NCBI GenBank assembly: GCA_964555235.1
Contig: CAZKRU010000043.1
Span: forward strand, 1-36,318
Source: CAZKRU01 sp964555235
GTDB taxonomy: Bacteria; Verrucomicrobiota; Verrucomicrobiia; Methylacidiphilales; CAMAQI01
Length of the DNA: 36,318 nt
Direction of reading: 5' to 3'
In this document: in pieces, positions 7,058 to 16,414 of the stretch
Position numbering within the stretch: position 1 is the stretch's first letter
Layout of the letters: each line of letters opens with the position of its first letter
The notes under the pieces: model-generated
Told to the model about the DNA's origin: nothing
The model's input: only the letters and a program-made list of their open reading frames with translations
The model's database searches: none
Position numbers and translations under genes: made by a program

Positions 7058-8933
7058 TCTTCTTTTTTTGATGGTTGCCTCGGGATGGTCTCAAGATCCT
7101 GCCGCCGCAGCCGCAGGAGCTGCGACGAACGCTCCCGCAGCACCGAAGGAGGCAGACAAAAACGCCTCGCCCGCGCTTGATTATCTTTTCAATAAAAAGC
7201 CGCAGGACGGAACAGCCGCGCAAGTTGCCGCTCAGGCAACGGGCATCATGGGTAATAAATTTAAAGCGGCGGACGCTTTTGGACCACAGGGATTCGCCGA
7301 TCAGCAAATGGCGGCACGGTTTGACAAGTTTTTGAGTGTGGTAGAAGTACCATCGGCACGAGTCAAGCAGTACACCCAATTGCACGCCAAGATTGTTGGT
7401 TTGCTTAAAGAAAAGAAAACGTTTGAGGCGTGGAAAGAGCTTCACGTTTTGGGTGAATTTCAGGAGATCGATGCAGGAATCAGTCGGGAATTGGCCAACC
7501 GAATTGAAACGATTTGGAATGCCGATAAAGCAGCCCAATCGATGCAAAAAAAGAACAGTGAGCTCAAAGATCAGATTCAGCAAAACAACTGGAACGCAGA
7601 TGTGATGTCTGATTCGATTCGCAGCAAAGAATTGGAATATCAAAAAAGGGCCAACGAGCATAAGGGCAGCGGAGCCAAAGGAGGAGCTAATCCCGCCGGT
7701 CCTGGAGCTCCTTCAATGCCGTCTGCTCCCGATGTTTCAACCCCCGATGTTATGGGGGTTCTCGGGAAACTTCAACTTACGGAAGAATACCTTTCCTCTC
7801 TTGAGGGAAAAGCCCGTATCAAACTCAATGAAGTGAAGGTGGATAAGCTCTACGAGCAAGTCAGAGCGGACTTTGGAGAGTACGTTTCGACACTTTACGG
7901 AAGCCGCCGCTATTCTCAGGTGATTCTTGCGGCAGACTTTTATCGCAAGATTTTTGATCAAAGCGAATACCCTGTGGCGATGGCTAATCAGGTAAACGCC
8001 TCTTTGGAAATTCTTCGAGATGTGAATGCGGCAGTGGACGTTTTTCAATACAAATCCGAAAAGGGTGAAATTTCCAATGCAACCCAGCGCCTTCAGGAGG
8101 CATTCGCCGCTTGTGAATTTACTCCTTCCCTTTTGGAAGTTGAACGCAGCAAAAAAGAAAAAGTGGCGATTTATCTGCGGCGCATGTCGGTCATGCAAAA
8201 CCTGATTGAAGCCCGTGAATTTGGAAAGCTTGAAGAAGAAATCGCCGAAGTCAAAAAGCTCGCTTCTGATTTTGACGCCTCCAAAGCAATGGCATTGGTC
8301 AATGGAGTAAAACTCGAAAGCAAGATGCGTTTGGGGAAGGCGAAACTTGCCGCCCAGCAAGGGAATCAGCAGGTGGCGATGGAAGAATTTCAAGCAGCGG
8401 CTCAGGCGTGGCCCGGAAATCCGGATCTTCAAACGGCGGCAAATTTATTTTTTGATTCTCAAGATTTTAAAAGTCAGTCTCTAACCGAATTTGATCGTTT
8501 GATTGCCGATCAGGATTATCGCGGCGTTTATGAAAAACAACTCGGATTTTTACCAGCAATAAAAGGGGACAAAAAACGGGAAGAACAGATGAAGGGCGTT
8601 CTTGAAAAAGTTAAAATTGCGGAAACGGCCAGTGAAAAAGCCAGCATGCTCATGATTGCCGGGGATGTTTTTGGTGCATGGGAGACGGTTGAATTTGCAG
8701 TGAAGGATCTTCCGGATGATAAAAAACTCAATCGCCTTCGCGCAGAACTTTCTGGGAAAAGTGCGGAATTTATTGCTTCCATCAACAAAGCGAAAGAGGC
8801 TGAAGCGAAGAAAGAAATTGGATACAGTCTGACATGGTACGTGAACGCCCAGCGTCAATACCCCGCCAGTCAAATTGCCAACGAGGCGATTGAACGCTTG
8901 AGCAAACAGGTATTGGTTTCCTCGAAAAAGTAG
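7032..8933 (+). CDS. Secreted helical-repeat (TPR-like) protein
   Basis: ATG 7032 is preceded by GAAGGAGG, a near-perfect ribosome-binding site, so the longer open frame upstream is not used. The 633-residue product starts with a signal peptide (MQIPVKKISLLFLMVASGWSQ) and an Ala/Pro-rich linker. A long, almost wholly helical region follows, with a coiled-coil-like part near residues 150-210, a Gly/Pro/Ala-rich linker near 215-240, and C-terminal helix pairs of TPR-like type (KAKLAAQQGNQQVAMEEFQAA). Such proteins usually act as periplasmic scaffolds. It lies between a membrane-anchored protein and an ABC transporter, so it may be a periplasmic partner of that transporter. I know no specific family. 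Confidence 0.72.
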   Translation: MQIPVKKISLLFLMVASGWSQDPAAAAAGAATNAPAAPKEADKNASPALDYLFNKKPQDGTAAQVAAQATGIMGNKFKAADAFGPQGFADQQMAARFDKFLSVVEVPSARVKQYTQLHAKIVGLLKEKKTFEAWKELHVLGEFQEIDAGISRELANRIETIWNADKAAQSMQKKNSELKDQIQQNNWNADVMSDSIRSKELEYQKRANEHKGSGAKGGANPAGPGAPSMPSAPDVSTPDVMGVLGKLQLTEEYLSSLEGKARIKLNEVKVDKLYEQVRADFGEYVSTLYGSRRYSQVILAADFYRKIFDQSEYPVAMANQVNASLEILRDVNAAVDVFQYKSEKGEISNATQRLQEAFAACEFTPSLLEVERSKKEKVAIYLRRMSVMQNLIEAREFGKLEEEIAEVKKLASDFDASKAMALVNGVKLESKMRLGKAKLAAQQGNQQVAMEEFQAAAQAWPGNPDLQTAANLFFDSQDFKSQSLTEFDRLIADQDYRGVYEKQLGFLPAIKGDKKREEQMKGVLEKVKIAETASEKASMLMIAGDVFGAWETVEFAVKDLPDDKKLNRLRAELSGKSAEFIASINKAKEAEAKKEIGYSLTWYVNAQRQYPASQIANEAIERLSKQVLVSSKK

Positions 8934-8945
8934 TAAAGGAAGTCC

Positions 8946-10643
8946 GTGGATCAGTCTTCTGCCATCTACGCACGAACCCTCAATTTGACGGTCAGAGGCG
9001 AGAAGGGACCGAAAAGCCTCCTTTCAAACGTTTCATTTGATATTCCCACTGGGAATTTTGTCGCGGTCGTTGGCGCATCCGGTTGCGGGAAAAGCACACT
9101 TATTAAGACACTAGCCGGGCTTTATGAGGCGACCTCTGGCCAAGTGCTGCTTGGAGGACACCCCGTTCAAAATCTGAAGGAAGCGTTTCCACTGGCGGTA
9201 GGGTATTTGCCACAGTTCGGGGCCTTCCATGATGATTTAACCGTTGATGAAATTCTCAATTATGCCGTTTCGTTCCGACTACCCAAGACCGTGCCGGAAG
9301 CAGTGCGCCAGCAGTGGAAAGAACATATTGCTTCACTCGCTCGACTCGGACCCTTCATTCACCAAAGTTACAAGACTCTTTCAGGCGGACAAATGCGACG
9401 GGTGGCACTCGCAGAGGAATTGATCGGGGATCCTCCTTTTCTGTTTTTGGATGAGTTGACGAGCGGGTTAGATCCTTACTCCGAGCAGGAAATGATGATC
9501 TGGCTTAATGAACTGGCCCATACCCATCATAAAACCATATTGCTTGTGACTCATGCGGTGACGAACCTCCACTACTGCGATTCTGTGCTTTTCATGCATA
9601 AGGGGCATTTGGTTTATCATGGGGATTCACAATCACTTTTGGCGCACCATGGGGTGGCTTCCATTGAGGAACTCTTTCAGTCATATCAGGTCGGCGACCG
9701 ATCTGCCTTGCAGCAGATCGAAACGCAGTATGCCGTGGTTCCAGGGAATGAAATTCCAGTCCCTCAAGCGTTGCAAACGGCAAAGCCTCCGGGCGGTTTT
9801 TCACAGGTGGGAACTCTGATGGTGCGACAATTCACGCTTCTCATGCGAGACAAAGGACAACTTTGGTTGCAACTCATGCTTCTCATCATTTTCCCGGCAC
9901 TCGTGGCAGTTTTTGCGACTGAGGGACTTCCTCAAGTTCGTAATTTGAGTTTGAGCATCGAAAAAAATATCCTTCGAACCCTTCAGGAGCAGCTTCTTTA
10001 TTTGAGAGAATCGTTCAATGCGGCCTCGCTGATTTCAGGACTCACGATGTTTCAAGTGATTTTGCTCATGCTCATGGCATCCAATAATGGAGCGCGTGAA
10101 ATCGCCAAAGAACGAAATATTCTGAACAAAGAGCTTCGAGCGGGTCTTTCGGGTTGGGCGTATGTTTGGACTAAATCCCTACTCGTTTTTCTTTATAGCC
10201 TGATCCAAGCCTTCTGGATGACCTGGTTTGTGAAGAGTGTCTGTGGTTTTCCCGGTCAATTTACAGATCAATTCTTGGCGCTGTTTGTTCCGACCGTCGC
10301 GATGAGCATGACCTGTCTTGGAATTTCGGCGGCGGCGCGTTCCCCCGAGCGCGCCTCACTCCTCGCCATTTATCTGGTTGGTCTTCAGTTACCGCTTTCA
10401 GGAGCGGTCTTGGCCCTTCCAGAATGGCTCAGTTGGATGAGTCGACCCTTTATTGCCGCCTATTGGGGCTGGAGCGGTTACTTGAAGAGCCTCGAATCAT
10501 TCCGTCACTACGACATTGTGAAGCAATCGACCGACACGTTTATTGCGGGAGCGGATCTTTGTTTAGGAGTGCTCCTGATTCATGTCCTCGCCGGAGCCTT
10601 TTTCTCGTGGCTTTTTGTGATCCGAAAAAAGAACGAGGTATGA
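8946..10643 (+). CDS. ABCG-like ABC transporter, ATPase fused to permease
   Basis: The GTG start has AAAGGAAG three bases upstream. Of 565 residues, the first 240 form the ATPase: Walker A GASGCGKST at 43-51, signature LSGGQ at 145-149, Walker B FLFLDE directly followed by the D-loop, and an H-loop LLVTHA. After a linker comes an ABC2-type permease of about six membrane helices. The order ATPase then permease on one chain is that of the ABCG/White group, which usually exports lipids or other hydrophobic compounds as a dimer. It overlaps the next gene as ATGA. The cluster around it (hydrolases, O-antigen-ligase-like and glycosyltransferase-like proteins) suggests export of a lipid-linked or cell-surface compound. 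The substrate is unknown. Confidence 0.85.
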   Translation: MDQSSAIYARTLNLTVRGEKGPKSLLSNVSFDIPTGNFVAVVGASGCGKSTLIKTLAGLYEATSGQVLLGGHPVQNLKEAFPLAVGYLPQFGAFHDDLTVDEILNYAVSFRLPKTVPEAVRQQWKEHIASLARLGPFIHQSYKTLSGGQMRRVALAEELIGDPPFLFLDELTSGLDPYSEQEMMIWLNELAHTHHKTILLVTHAVTNLHYCDSVLFMHKGHLVYHGDSQSLLAHHGVASIEELFQSYQVGDRSALQQIETQYAVVPGNEIPVPQALQTAKPPGGFSQVGTLMVRQFTLLMRDKGQLWLQLMLLIIFPALVAVFATEGLPQVRNLSLSIEKNILRTLQEQLLYLRESFNAASLISGLTMFQVILLMLMASNNGAREIAKERNILNKELRAGLSGWAYVWTKSLLVFLYSLIQAFWMTWFVKSVCGFPGQFTDQFLALFVPTVAMSMTCLGISAAARSPERASLLAIYLVGLQLPLSGAVLALPEWLSWMSRPFIAAYWGWSGYLKSLESFRHYDIVKQSTDTFIAGADLCLGVLLIHVLAGAFFSWLFVIRKKNEV

Positions 10644-11452
10644 AGCTGGTTTTGACTTTGTGGATGATGGTGACACTGGCAAGGGCTGCGAGCATCGAAA
10701 CCATCGAGCGGCCTCCGACCTCGGAAATTTCCCGACTTAAAATTCATGTAATGCGGGTAGTTGCCAAGCCCAAAGCGGTGTTGATCCTCTCCCCCGGAGT
10801 GAATGGAGACGGTCGGGGCTTTGTGGAATCCATAGTTTGGCAGGAATTTTGTCAAAAGAACGAGTTGGGGCTCGTTGGCCTTTCTTTTGCCTCGGCGACG
10901 AAGGATTTAACATCGATATCGGGAAGGGGATATTACCATGTTAGCAGGGAGTCTGGAAATCTTCTCCTGGATATGGTTGATGAAGCTTTTCCCGGCGATC
11001 TGCCGCTCATTCTTTATGGGTTTTCAGGAGGAGCGCATTTTAGCAGCCGCTTTGCGGAGTGGAAGCCGGAGCGGGTGAAAGCATGGTGTGCTTATTCTGC
11101 CGCATGGTGGGATAAACCTCAAAAATCCGAGTGCATGCCACCGGGACTCGTGGTTTGCGGAGATGAAGATGCTAGTCGCTACGGCCCTTCCCTGATTTAC
11201 TTTAAGCAAGGACGTGCATTGGGAAAGCCGTGGCTCTGGATCAGTGTCCCCAAAAACGCCCATTCCGTTTCGGTTCCCATCGATAAATTTGTTCGATCCT
11301 ATTTTGCATCAATCCTCGCAGGATCAGCCGGAATGTGGGTGGATATTGATATGAAGACTGAAACGGATGTGAGCAAAACGCCTCCATCACTTACCGCTTG
11401 GCTACCGGATCGGAAATTGTTAAACGACTGGTCGACTCTTCACGAACCATGA
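10640..11452 (+). CDS. Secreted alpha/beta-hydrolase-like protein (Ser nucleophile)
   Basis: Start ATG 10640 overlaps the transporter stop as ATGA; the open frame further upstream is inside the transporter gene. The product has 270 residues with a signal peptide (MKLVLTLWMMVTLARA). The nucleophile elbow is Y-GFSGG with Ser129. A later GDEDASRYG could supply the acid and NAHSVSV the catalytic His. This is the arrangement of polyhydroxybutyrate-depolymerase-like or dienelactone-hydrolase-like esterases. It ends in an ATGA overlap with a second hydrolase-like gene. A periplasmic esterase acting on the compound handled by the operon is plausible. Confidence 0.75.
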   Translation: MKLVLTLWMMVTLARAASIETIERPPTSEISRLKIHVMRVVAKPKAVLILSPGVNGDGRGFVESIVWQEFCQKNELGLVGLSFASATKDLTSISGRGYYHVSRESGNLLLDMVDEAFPGDLPLILYGFSGGAHFSSRFAEWKPERVKAWCAYSAAWWDKPQKSECMPPGLVVCGDEDASRYGPSLIYFKQGRALGKPWLWISVPKNAHSVSVPIDKFVRSYFASILAGSAGMWVDIDMKTETDVSKTPPSLTAWLPDRKLLNDWSTLHEP

Positions 11453-12915
11453 AAAATTTACTTTTCCTTCTATTATTAGTCGTCTCCGTCAGAGGAGAGG
11501 ATTTCTTTACCATTGAAAAAATCGCATGGCATAAAAAAGCCCCTCAAAAGGGACCTGTGGTTTATCAGGAAGACCAGCTTCCCAATCGGAATCGCAAATT
11601 GACGGAAAAGGAAAAAACATTCGCCCCCTGCCTCGAAGTTCAAATCAAAGTCAAGGAACAGACCAAAGCCAGCACGATTTCTTTCAAAGCTTACTTCTAC
11701 GACCAAGATAACAACCTTTTGCAGACGGTTTCTAACTTGGCTTTGGCGGATCGTGGTAAAAGCAAGGTTTTCGCCTGCCCGATTTTTCTGCCTAAAGATA
11801 CAGTCGAGCCGGTTTATTTTGTGGTTCCCGAAAAATTATTGGATCAACAGTGGAAGGCGGTAGTGGTTTTCGGTGATAATGCAGGAGCCGCTGCTAAAAT
11901 TTATCCTTCGTCTGAAAACCTCAGTTCAATTGACTACCCTGAAAAAGTATTGGTAGAAACAGCTAAAGAGATTGAACGCAAGCCAGCGCTTGATCCATTG
12001 ATTGAGCAGGTGATGAAAACCGGTAATCCCAAACAACCTCAGATCACCCTTTTCTTGCGGCCTCCACCCGGAATGAAAGATGCCTCGGAAGCGAAAGGGG
12101 TGTTGGCTTATTGTGTTTTAGCCCAAAACGTCGAAGAGCTTAAACGCAAACTGCAGGGACTTGATTCAGGAGCGGAATTAAGTGGACTTCTGAGATTTGC
12201 CCAACAACAAAATTTACTGATGCTTTGTTGGGGCTCCACTCGACTTTGGAATCCAGGTAAGAATTGGGACGAGCAGAGCAAAGAAGTGACCAAAGCGATG
12301 GATGAAAGCTTTGATGATGTGGCAAGAGCTTGGAGCAAAGGGGTGGATGAATTGTCAAAAAAGTATGGATTTCCCAACCGGAATTTTCTTTTGGCTGGGC
12401 ATTGTGGGGCCGCGCAATACGTCTGTCGTTTGGCATTGAGAAAACCGGAATATTTTCATGCGATTTATATTCATATTCCGGGAAGCTTTGATCAGCCAAC
12501 GCCCGAAGCGAACCGGATTTTATGGTGTCTGACAACGGGCGAAGTCTACGGCGGCTATGAGCGATCCCGGCACTTTTACAAAGAGTGCCGAAAGTTGGGA
12601 TATCCCATGGTTTACAAGGCTTTTATCGGATTGGGTCACTCCGGATCCCCCGACGCAGAAAAATTAGGACAATGCTTTTTTAAATACGCCCTGACGGTTC
12701 AGGAAAAAAGGGATGCCTATGAACAAGAGCTAAAAGAATCGGGCATCAAGACTTTAGAGAAACCAGTGCCGTGGTTGGACTCTTTTCGAGAGCCGCCTTT
12801 TGTGGGTGATTACTTGAATCAAGAAGTGGTTCCATGGGAAAAAAGAGAGATGGTCCCTGCGGGTTTTCAAGTATCCCTTCCCACTAAAGAAATTGCGGAC
12901 ACGTGGAATAAATAA
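11449..12915 (+). CDS. Secreted alpha/beta-hydrolase-like protein with Cys at the nucleophile elbow
   Basis: The start is the ATG of an ATGA overlap with the preceding hydrolase. It encodes 488 residues: a signal peptide (MKNLLFLLLLVVSVRGE), an N-terminal beta-rich domain of about 170 residues, then an alpha/beta-hydrolase domain. The nucleophile elbow reads AGHCGAA, placing Cys319 where serine is usual, and GLGHS gives a candidate catalytic His397. Cys in this place is known in dienelactone hydrolases (GxCxGG), so the protein may be active. It could equally be a binding protein that lost esterase activity. It is one of two adjacent, differently armed hydrolases in the operon. Confidence 0.7.
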   Translation: MKNLLFLLLLVVSVRGEDFFTIEKIAWHKKAPQKGPVVYQEDQLPNRNRKLTEKEKTFAPCLEVQIKVKEQTKASTISFKAYFYDQDNNLLQTVSNLALADRGKSKVFACPIFLPKDTVEPVYFVVPEKLLDQQWKAVVVFGDNAGAAAKIYPSSENLSSIDYPEKVLVETAKEIERKPALDPLIEQVMKTGNPKQPQITLFLRPPPGMKDASEAKGVLAYCVLAQNVEELKRKLQGLDSGAELSGLLRFAQQQNLLMLCWGSTRLWNPGKNWDEQSKEVTKAMDESFDDVARAWSKGVDELSKKYGFPNRNFLLAGHCGAAQYVCRLALRKPEYFHAIYIHIPGSFDQPTPEANRILWCLTTGEVYGGYERSRHFYKECRKLGYPMVYKAFIGLGHSGSPDAEKLGQCFFKYALTVQEKRDAYEQELKESGIKTLEKPVPWLDSFREPPFVGDYLNQEVVPWEKREMVPAGFQVSLPTKEIADTWNK

Positions 12916-14184
12916 ATGGACATCTATTTTCAAGGAATTTGGAGAATGGATTGGGGTCTTGGAAATCCCAACAAAACCGCAACACTGATTGCGACATTGC
13001 TCGTTGCGGTTTGGGGGCTATGCGCGATTCGCCGTTTTGGGTTTTGGATTGCTTTGGCCCTTTTTACAGGGCTCGGGGTTTGCGAAATTCACACCTTTTC
13101 GCGGGGAGGAATCCTCGCAGCGGCAGCCGGGCTTTCGATTTTACTCTGGAATATTCCGCGTCCATGGCCAAAGCGAGGAATGATTGCCGTGGTATTGTCC
13201 ATTTGGGTAATGACGGGAATCACGATCTATTTGCAGGCTCATGAACGTTTAGGGAAAGGGATTGTCCAAGAGGACCGTTCCATTTCCAACCGAATTAAAA
13301 TTTGGAAGGACGCCCCCAAAATGATGGTGGATGCACCTCAAGGTTGGGGGCTTGGAAAATCGGGTTCGGCCTACATGCAGTGGTATCAAGAACTAGGGAG
13401 AAATGAAGTTTATCGAACCTTGGTGAATAGTCATTTGACTTGGATGGTGGAATTCGGATGGATGGGACGGTTTTTCTATCTGTTTGCTTGGGGTGCGGTC
13501 TTGCTGCTCTGTTGGCCCAAACCCGGATTGTGGGCGATACCGTTTTCCGTTTGGACAACGTTTGGGGTCGCCGCGTGGTTTAGTTCCGTTGCGGAATCTC
13601 CATGGCTTTGGATCGTTCCATCTGGAGCATTGATTGCAGCAGTCATAAGAAGGGTTCGTAACAAAGACTGGCCACGCAAGAGGAGTTGGATGGCTGTTCT
13701 CATTATTTCATTGCTCATCTTACTCGGGATTTGTTATTTGGGCCGAGGAGAGCGGAATATTCCGGTGGGAGGAAAAGTGATTTCAAAGGGAATGATATGG
13801 GTTCTGAATAATCCCAAAGTCCAAGGAAGCAAAGCAGGAAAATCGCTTCGAAAGTATTTAACGGAGCATACCGATGTTTCAATCAGCATGGTTGAAAAAC
13901 TTGAAGAAATCAGCAGCCTGGATGGGAACACCTTGATGATCTTGGGAGAGGTTTCAGCAGAAAACTTGACACTCATCAAAGCGACCTACCTCAAGTTGGG
14001 ACGTTTGATTTTGGTAAACCCAGCATTTTCTCCGGAAGAGCTGCCGAATCTTGATAAATGCACTGTGTATTATGGGGAGTTTAGTCAGTCCGAGTATGCG
14101 AATGTTTGGCGTGATAAGGCTCGCGTCATCAAGCTTGAAGGTACTGGCGATTTTGTTTCAAATTGGATGAAGTTGCTCAAATGA
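12916..14184 (+). CDS. O-antigen-ligase-like (Wzy_C) membrane protein, short form
   Basis: A 422-residue protein begins directly after the previous stop; ATG 12946 is an alternative start. The first 250 residues carry the core of Wzy_C/O-antigen ligase proteins: GLGNPNKTATL, a following helix pair, TFSRGG, and GWGLGKSGSAYMQWY in a periplasmic loop before HLTWMVEFGW. Usual family members have five or six additional N-terminal helices that are absent here. After the last membrane helix (MAVLIISLLILLGICYLG) comes a soluble domain of about 140 residues with alternating strands and helices, not usual for the family. The family joins or polymerises glycan chains from lipid carriers at the outer face of the inner membrane. 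The end overlaps the next gene as ATGA. Confidence 0.7.
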   Translation: MDIYFQGIWRMDWGLGNPNKTATLIATLLVAVWGLCAIRRFGFWIALALFTGLGVCEIHTFSRGGILAAAAGLSILLWNIPRPWPKRGMIAVVLSIWVMTGITIYLQAHERLGKGIVQEDRSISNRIKIWKDAPKMMVDAPQGWGLGKSGSAYMQWYQELGRNEVYRTLVNSHLTWMVEFGWMGRFFYLFAWGAVLLLCWPKPGLWAIPFSVWTTFGVAAWFSSVAESPWLWIVPSGALIAAVIRRVRNKDWPRKRSWMAVLIISLLILLGICYLGRGERNIPVGGKVISKGMIWVLNNPKVQGSKAGKSLRKYLTEHTDVSISMVEKLEEISSLDGNTLMILGEVSAENLTLIKATYLKLGRLILVNPAFSPEELPNLDKCTVYYGEFSQSEYANVWRDKARVIKLEGTGDFVSNWMKLLK

Positions 14185-14696
14185 AGCAGGAACTAATACT
14201 TCTCTGGATTTTAGCTACTGCATCTCTCTGTGTGGGGATCGCAATCAATCAGTTTCGAGATAATCCGCTCCCATGGATTTATTCTTCAAAAGAGGCAAGA
14301 ATCCAAGCTGCGGTTTCCAAAATTGCATCTGACTACTCTTCTATTCCTGCTTCGGATCGAGTGCAAAATTTGAATCTGGCGGAAATGCGTGAGTTTATCG
14401 AAAAAGGGAAGGGAATCGTTTTAGATGCTCGTCCAGAAATTTTTCATCGATTGGGGCACCTTCCAAATGCGCTAAGTTTATCGCGTGAGGAATTTGAACG
14501 CGATTATGAAAATCTTAAAATCATGTTATCAAAAGATAAAAATCAACCGATTGCGATCTACTGCTCGAGTTCTTCATGCGCGGACAGTCATATGGTGGCA
14601 GATGCCCTCATTAAGTTAGGGCATAAACGGGTTTTTGTCTTTTCTGGAGGTTGGACGGAATGGGCTCTCGCACGTTTACCCGAGGAAAAGCAATGA
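14181..14696 (+). CDS. Membrane-anchored rhodanese-domain protein
   Basis: Start ATG 14181 forms an ATGA overlap with the preceding gene. The 171-residue product has one N-terminal membrane helix (LILLWILATASLCVGIAI) and then a rhodanese domain: VLDARPEIFHRLGHLPNALSL, the active-site loop with Cys128 in YCSSSSC, and a C-terminal FSGGWTEWALA. Rhodaneses carry sulfur as a persulfide on the loop cysteine; a second cysteine at 133 closes the loop. The anchor should place the domain in the periplasm. It is directly followed by a MauE/DoxX protein, a pair often seen together in thiol-redox or sulfur-handling clusters. Confidence 0.85.
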   Translation: MKQELILLWILATASLCVGIAINQFRDNPLPWIYSSKEARIQAAVSKIASDYSSIPASDRVQNLNLAEMREFIEKGKGIVLDARPEIFHRLGHLPNALSLSREEFERDYENLKIMLSKDKNQPIAIYCSSSSCADSHMVADALIKLGHKRVFVFSGGWTEWALARLPEEKQ

Positions 14697-15127
14697 ACGC
14701 ACTGCTTAGAAATAGATATTTTTTGATAGTAATTCGTCTAGTGATTGGAGGATTATTCGTCTATGCGGGATTCCTAAAGGCACTCAAACCGCAAGCATTT
14801 GCCGATAGCATTGTAACGTTTCAGATGCTTCCAAAACAGTTAATCAATGTGATGGCCATGGGGCTTCCTCCATTTGAAATTTTAGTTGGTGCGATGCTTA
14901 TTATGGGAATTCGAACGAAAGCAGCATCGTTGGCGGCAATTCTCATGTCGGTCATCTTTTCAATAGCAATTCTGCAGGGATTAATTCGGGGACTTCAAAT
15001 CGATTGCGGATGTTTTGGTTCAGGAACTCCTTCAGCAATGAAAAACTGGCTTTCTCTTGGACGCGATCTTTTGTTAATTGCGGGTGGAGTTTTAATTTAT
15101 CGTGATGCTCCATCGGATTCGGATTGA
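14693..15127 (+). CDS. MauE/DoxX-family membrane protein
   Basis: ATG 14693 overlaps the rhodanese stop as ATGA. The 144-residue product has four membrane helices: RLVIGGLFVYAGFLKALKP, a helix around MAMGLPPFEILVGAMLIMG, AASLAAILMSVIFSIAIL, and a last helix after the CGCFG loop. Cys105 and Cys107 in DCGCFG are the hallmark of the MauE/DoxX group, thought to move electrons across the membrane for periplasmic disulfides. With the rhodanese and the cysteine-rich exported proteins further down, this suggests a thiol-redox function. Confidence 0.85.
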   Translation: MNALLRNRYFLIVIRLVIGGLFVYAGFLKALKPQAFADSIVTFQMLPKQLINVMAMGLPPFEILVGAMLIMGIRTKAASLAAILMSVIFSIAILQGLIRGLQIDCGCFGSGTPSAMKNWLSLGRDLLLIAGGVLIYRDAPSDSD

Positions 15128-16414
15128 ATGAAAAATTTGGTGGAAATTAAAAATTCACAATCCAAATTACTCTATCTGATTCGCTCGCACCCTATCCTTC
15201 TGGCGATTATTACATGGGGATCTGTTTTGCGGATTTTTGTGTGTTTAAATCATCATCCGATGGATTATTTGTGGTCGGATCCGGGGCGGCATTGGGATAA
15301 TGGGAATAATTTCTTGGGAGAGACTTTTTTTGGAGCAAGCGACCCAGTTGTCTATCAGGCTTATGTATGGCTTCTTCGTGCCGTGACTGTCGATAATCGA
15401 TTGTTAATCGGGATCGCTGTATCAGTGCTTTCTGTGTTCATGCCATGGATCTACTACCGTGCTGCCCGTGAATTCGGGGTTGATAAAAAGTCAGGATTAA
15501 TGGCATGGGCTATTTTGAGTTGGGTTCCTTCTCTTTTTGTCATTTATCACTACTTCATGATGGAAACATTGCTTTTGCCATTGGTGGGATTCGCGCTTTG
15601 GATGACGGGCAGAAATCTACGAAAAAAGACTCAGATGAGTTACTTGGTCAGCGTGATTGTCTGGATGATCGGGATTTTAACCAAACTCAGCGTTGTTCCG
15701 CTCGCGGCGGTTTGTTTGGCTTACAGTTGGTGGCAAATGGGTAGATCATGGCGATTGGCATGTCTGGGCGTTGGATTGGCTGGACTCATGATGATTCCGA
15801 GCGCAATTCGTTCTCATTCTTATTTCGGTTTTTATGCGCCTTTTGGAAATTTGTGGATTCATAAAATCCTCCATAGTTCGCAAAAGGAAAAGTTGCTTTT
15901 AAATGCTCCGGAACTGAAACAGTTATTTTTTGTCAGTCCTTCCTCAAGGCAAATGCCGCTTTTCCCAATAAGCCACTGGAGTATTTTACGTTTACATGAA
16001 GTTGATCCATTAAAGATTATTGTCGATTTTAAGGAGGGAAGTCGCGATTGGGAGGACGCCTACAATCAAATCGAGCTTCCTTTTTCAGATCGGTTGAGGC
16101 TTCATTTTGAAAACGTCGTGCTCTTTCTGTTTTCGCCATCGTGGCCGGATTCAGATCGAAAGGAATGGGATGGGTGGTTAAACTTTTGGACACGTTGGAT
16201 GTGGGCACCCCTTATTTTTTTCGTATTGAAATACAACACTATGGCATTTCAAAAAAATGAATGGGAACTTTTGCCTCTGGCGACAACGCTCTTTATTCTT
16301 TTTTTGATGTTTCAAAATTCTGTAACGATGGAGGGACGATATCGGAAGCCCCTTGAGCCTTTGCTTATTTTAAATGTGGTATGGATATTCCGAAAGAACA
16401 GGACACAGGAGTGA
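15128..16414 (+). CDS. GT-C-type membrane glycosyltransferase-like protein
   Basis: A 428-residue polytopic protein starting right after the MauE stop. After the first membrane helix there is SDPGRHWDNG, an acidic-loop motif in the place where GT-C/PMT enzymes (GT39, ArnT-like) have their catalytic aspartate. About eight further helices follow, with a soluble loop near residues 235-330. Such enzymes transfer sugars from polyprenyl-phosphate donors at the periplasmic face. The acceptor is not evident; the O-antigen-ligase-like protein in the same operon suggests a surface glycan. Confidence 0.65.
   Translation: MKNLVEIKNSQSKLLYLIRSHPILLAIITWGSVLRIFVCLNHHPMDYLWSDPGRHWDNGNNFLGETFFGASDPVVYQAYVWLLRAVTVDNRLLIGIAVSVLSVFMPWIYYRAAREFGVDKKSGLMAWAILSWVPSLFVIYHYFMMETLLLPLVGFALWMTGRNLRKKTQMSYLVSVIVWMIGILTKLSVVPLAAVCLAYSWWQMGRSWRLACLGVGLAGLMMIPSAIRSHSYFGFYAPFGNLWIHKILHSSQKEKLLLNAPELKQLFFVSPSSRQMPLFPISHWSILRLHEVDPLKIIVDFKEGSRDWEDAYNQIELPFSDRLRLHFENVVLFLFSPSWPDSDRKEWDGWLNFWTRWMWAPLIFFVLKYNTMAFQKNEWELLPLATTLFILFLMFQNSVTMEGRYRKPLEPLLILNVVWIFRKNRTQE

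Noticed and set aside
7026..7661. Minus-strand open frame of 211 codons
   Set aside because: It is antisense to the secreted helical-repeat protein gene, which has a strong ribosome-binding site and a signal peptide.
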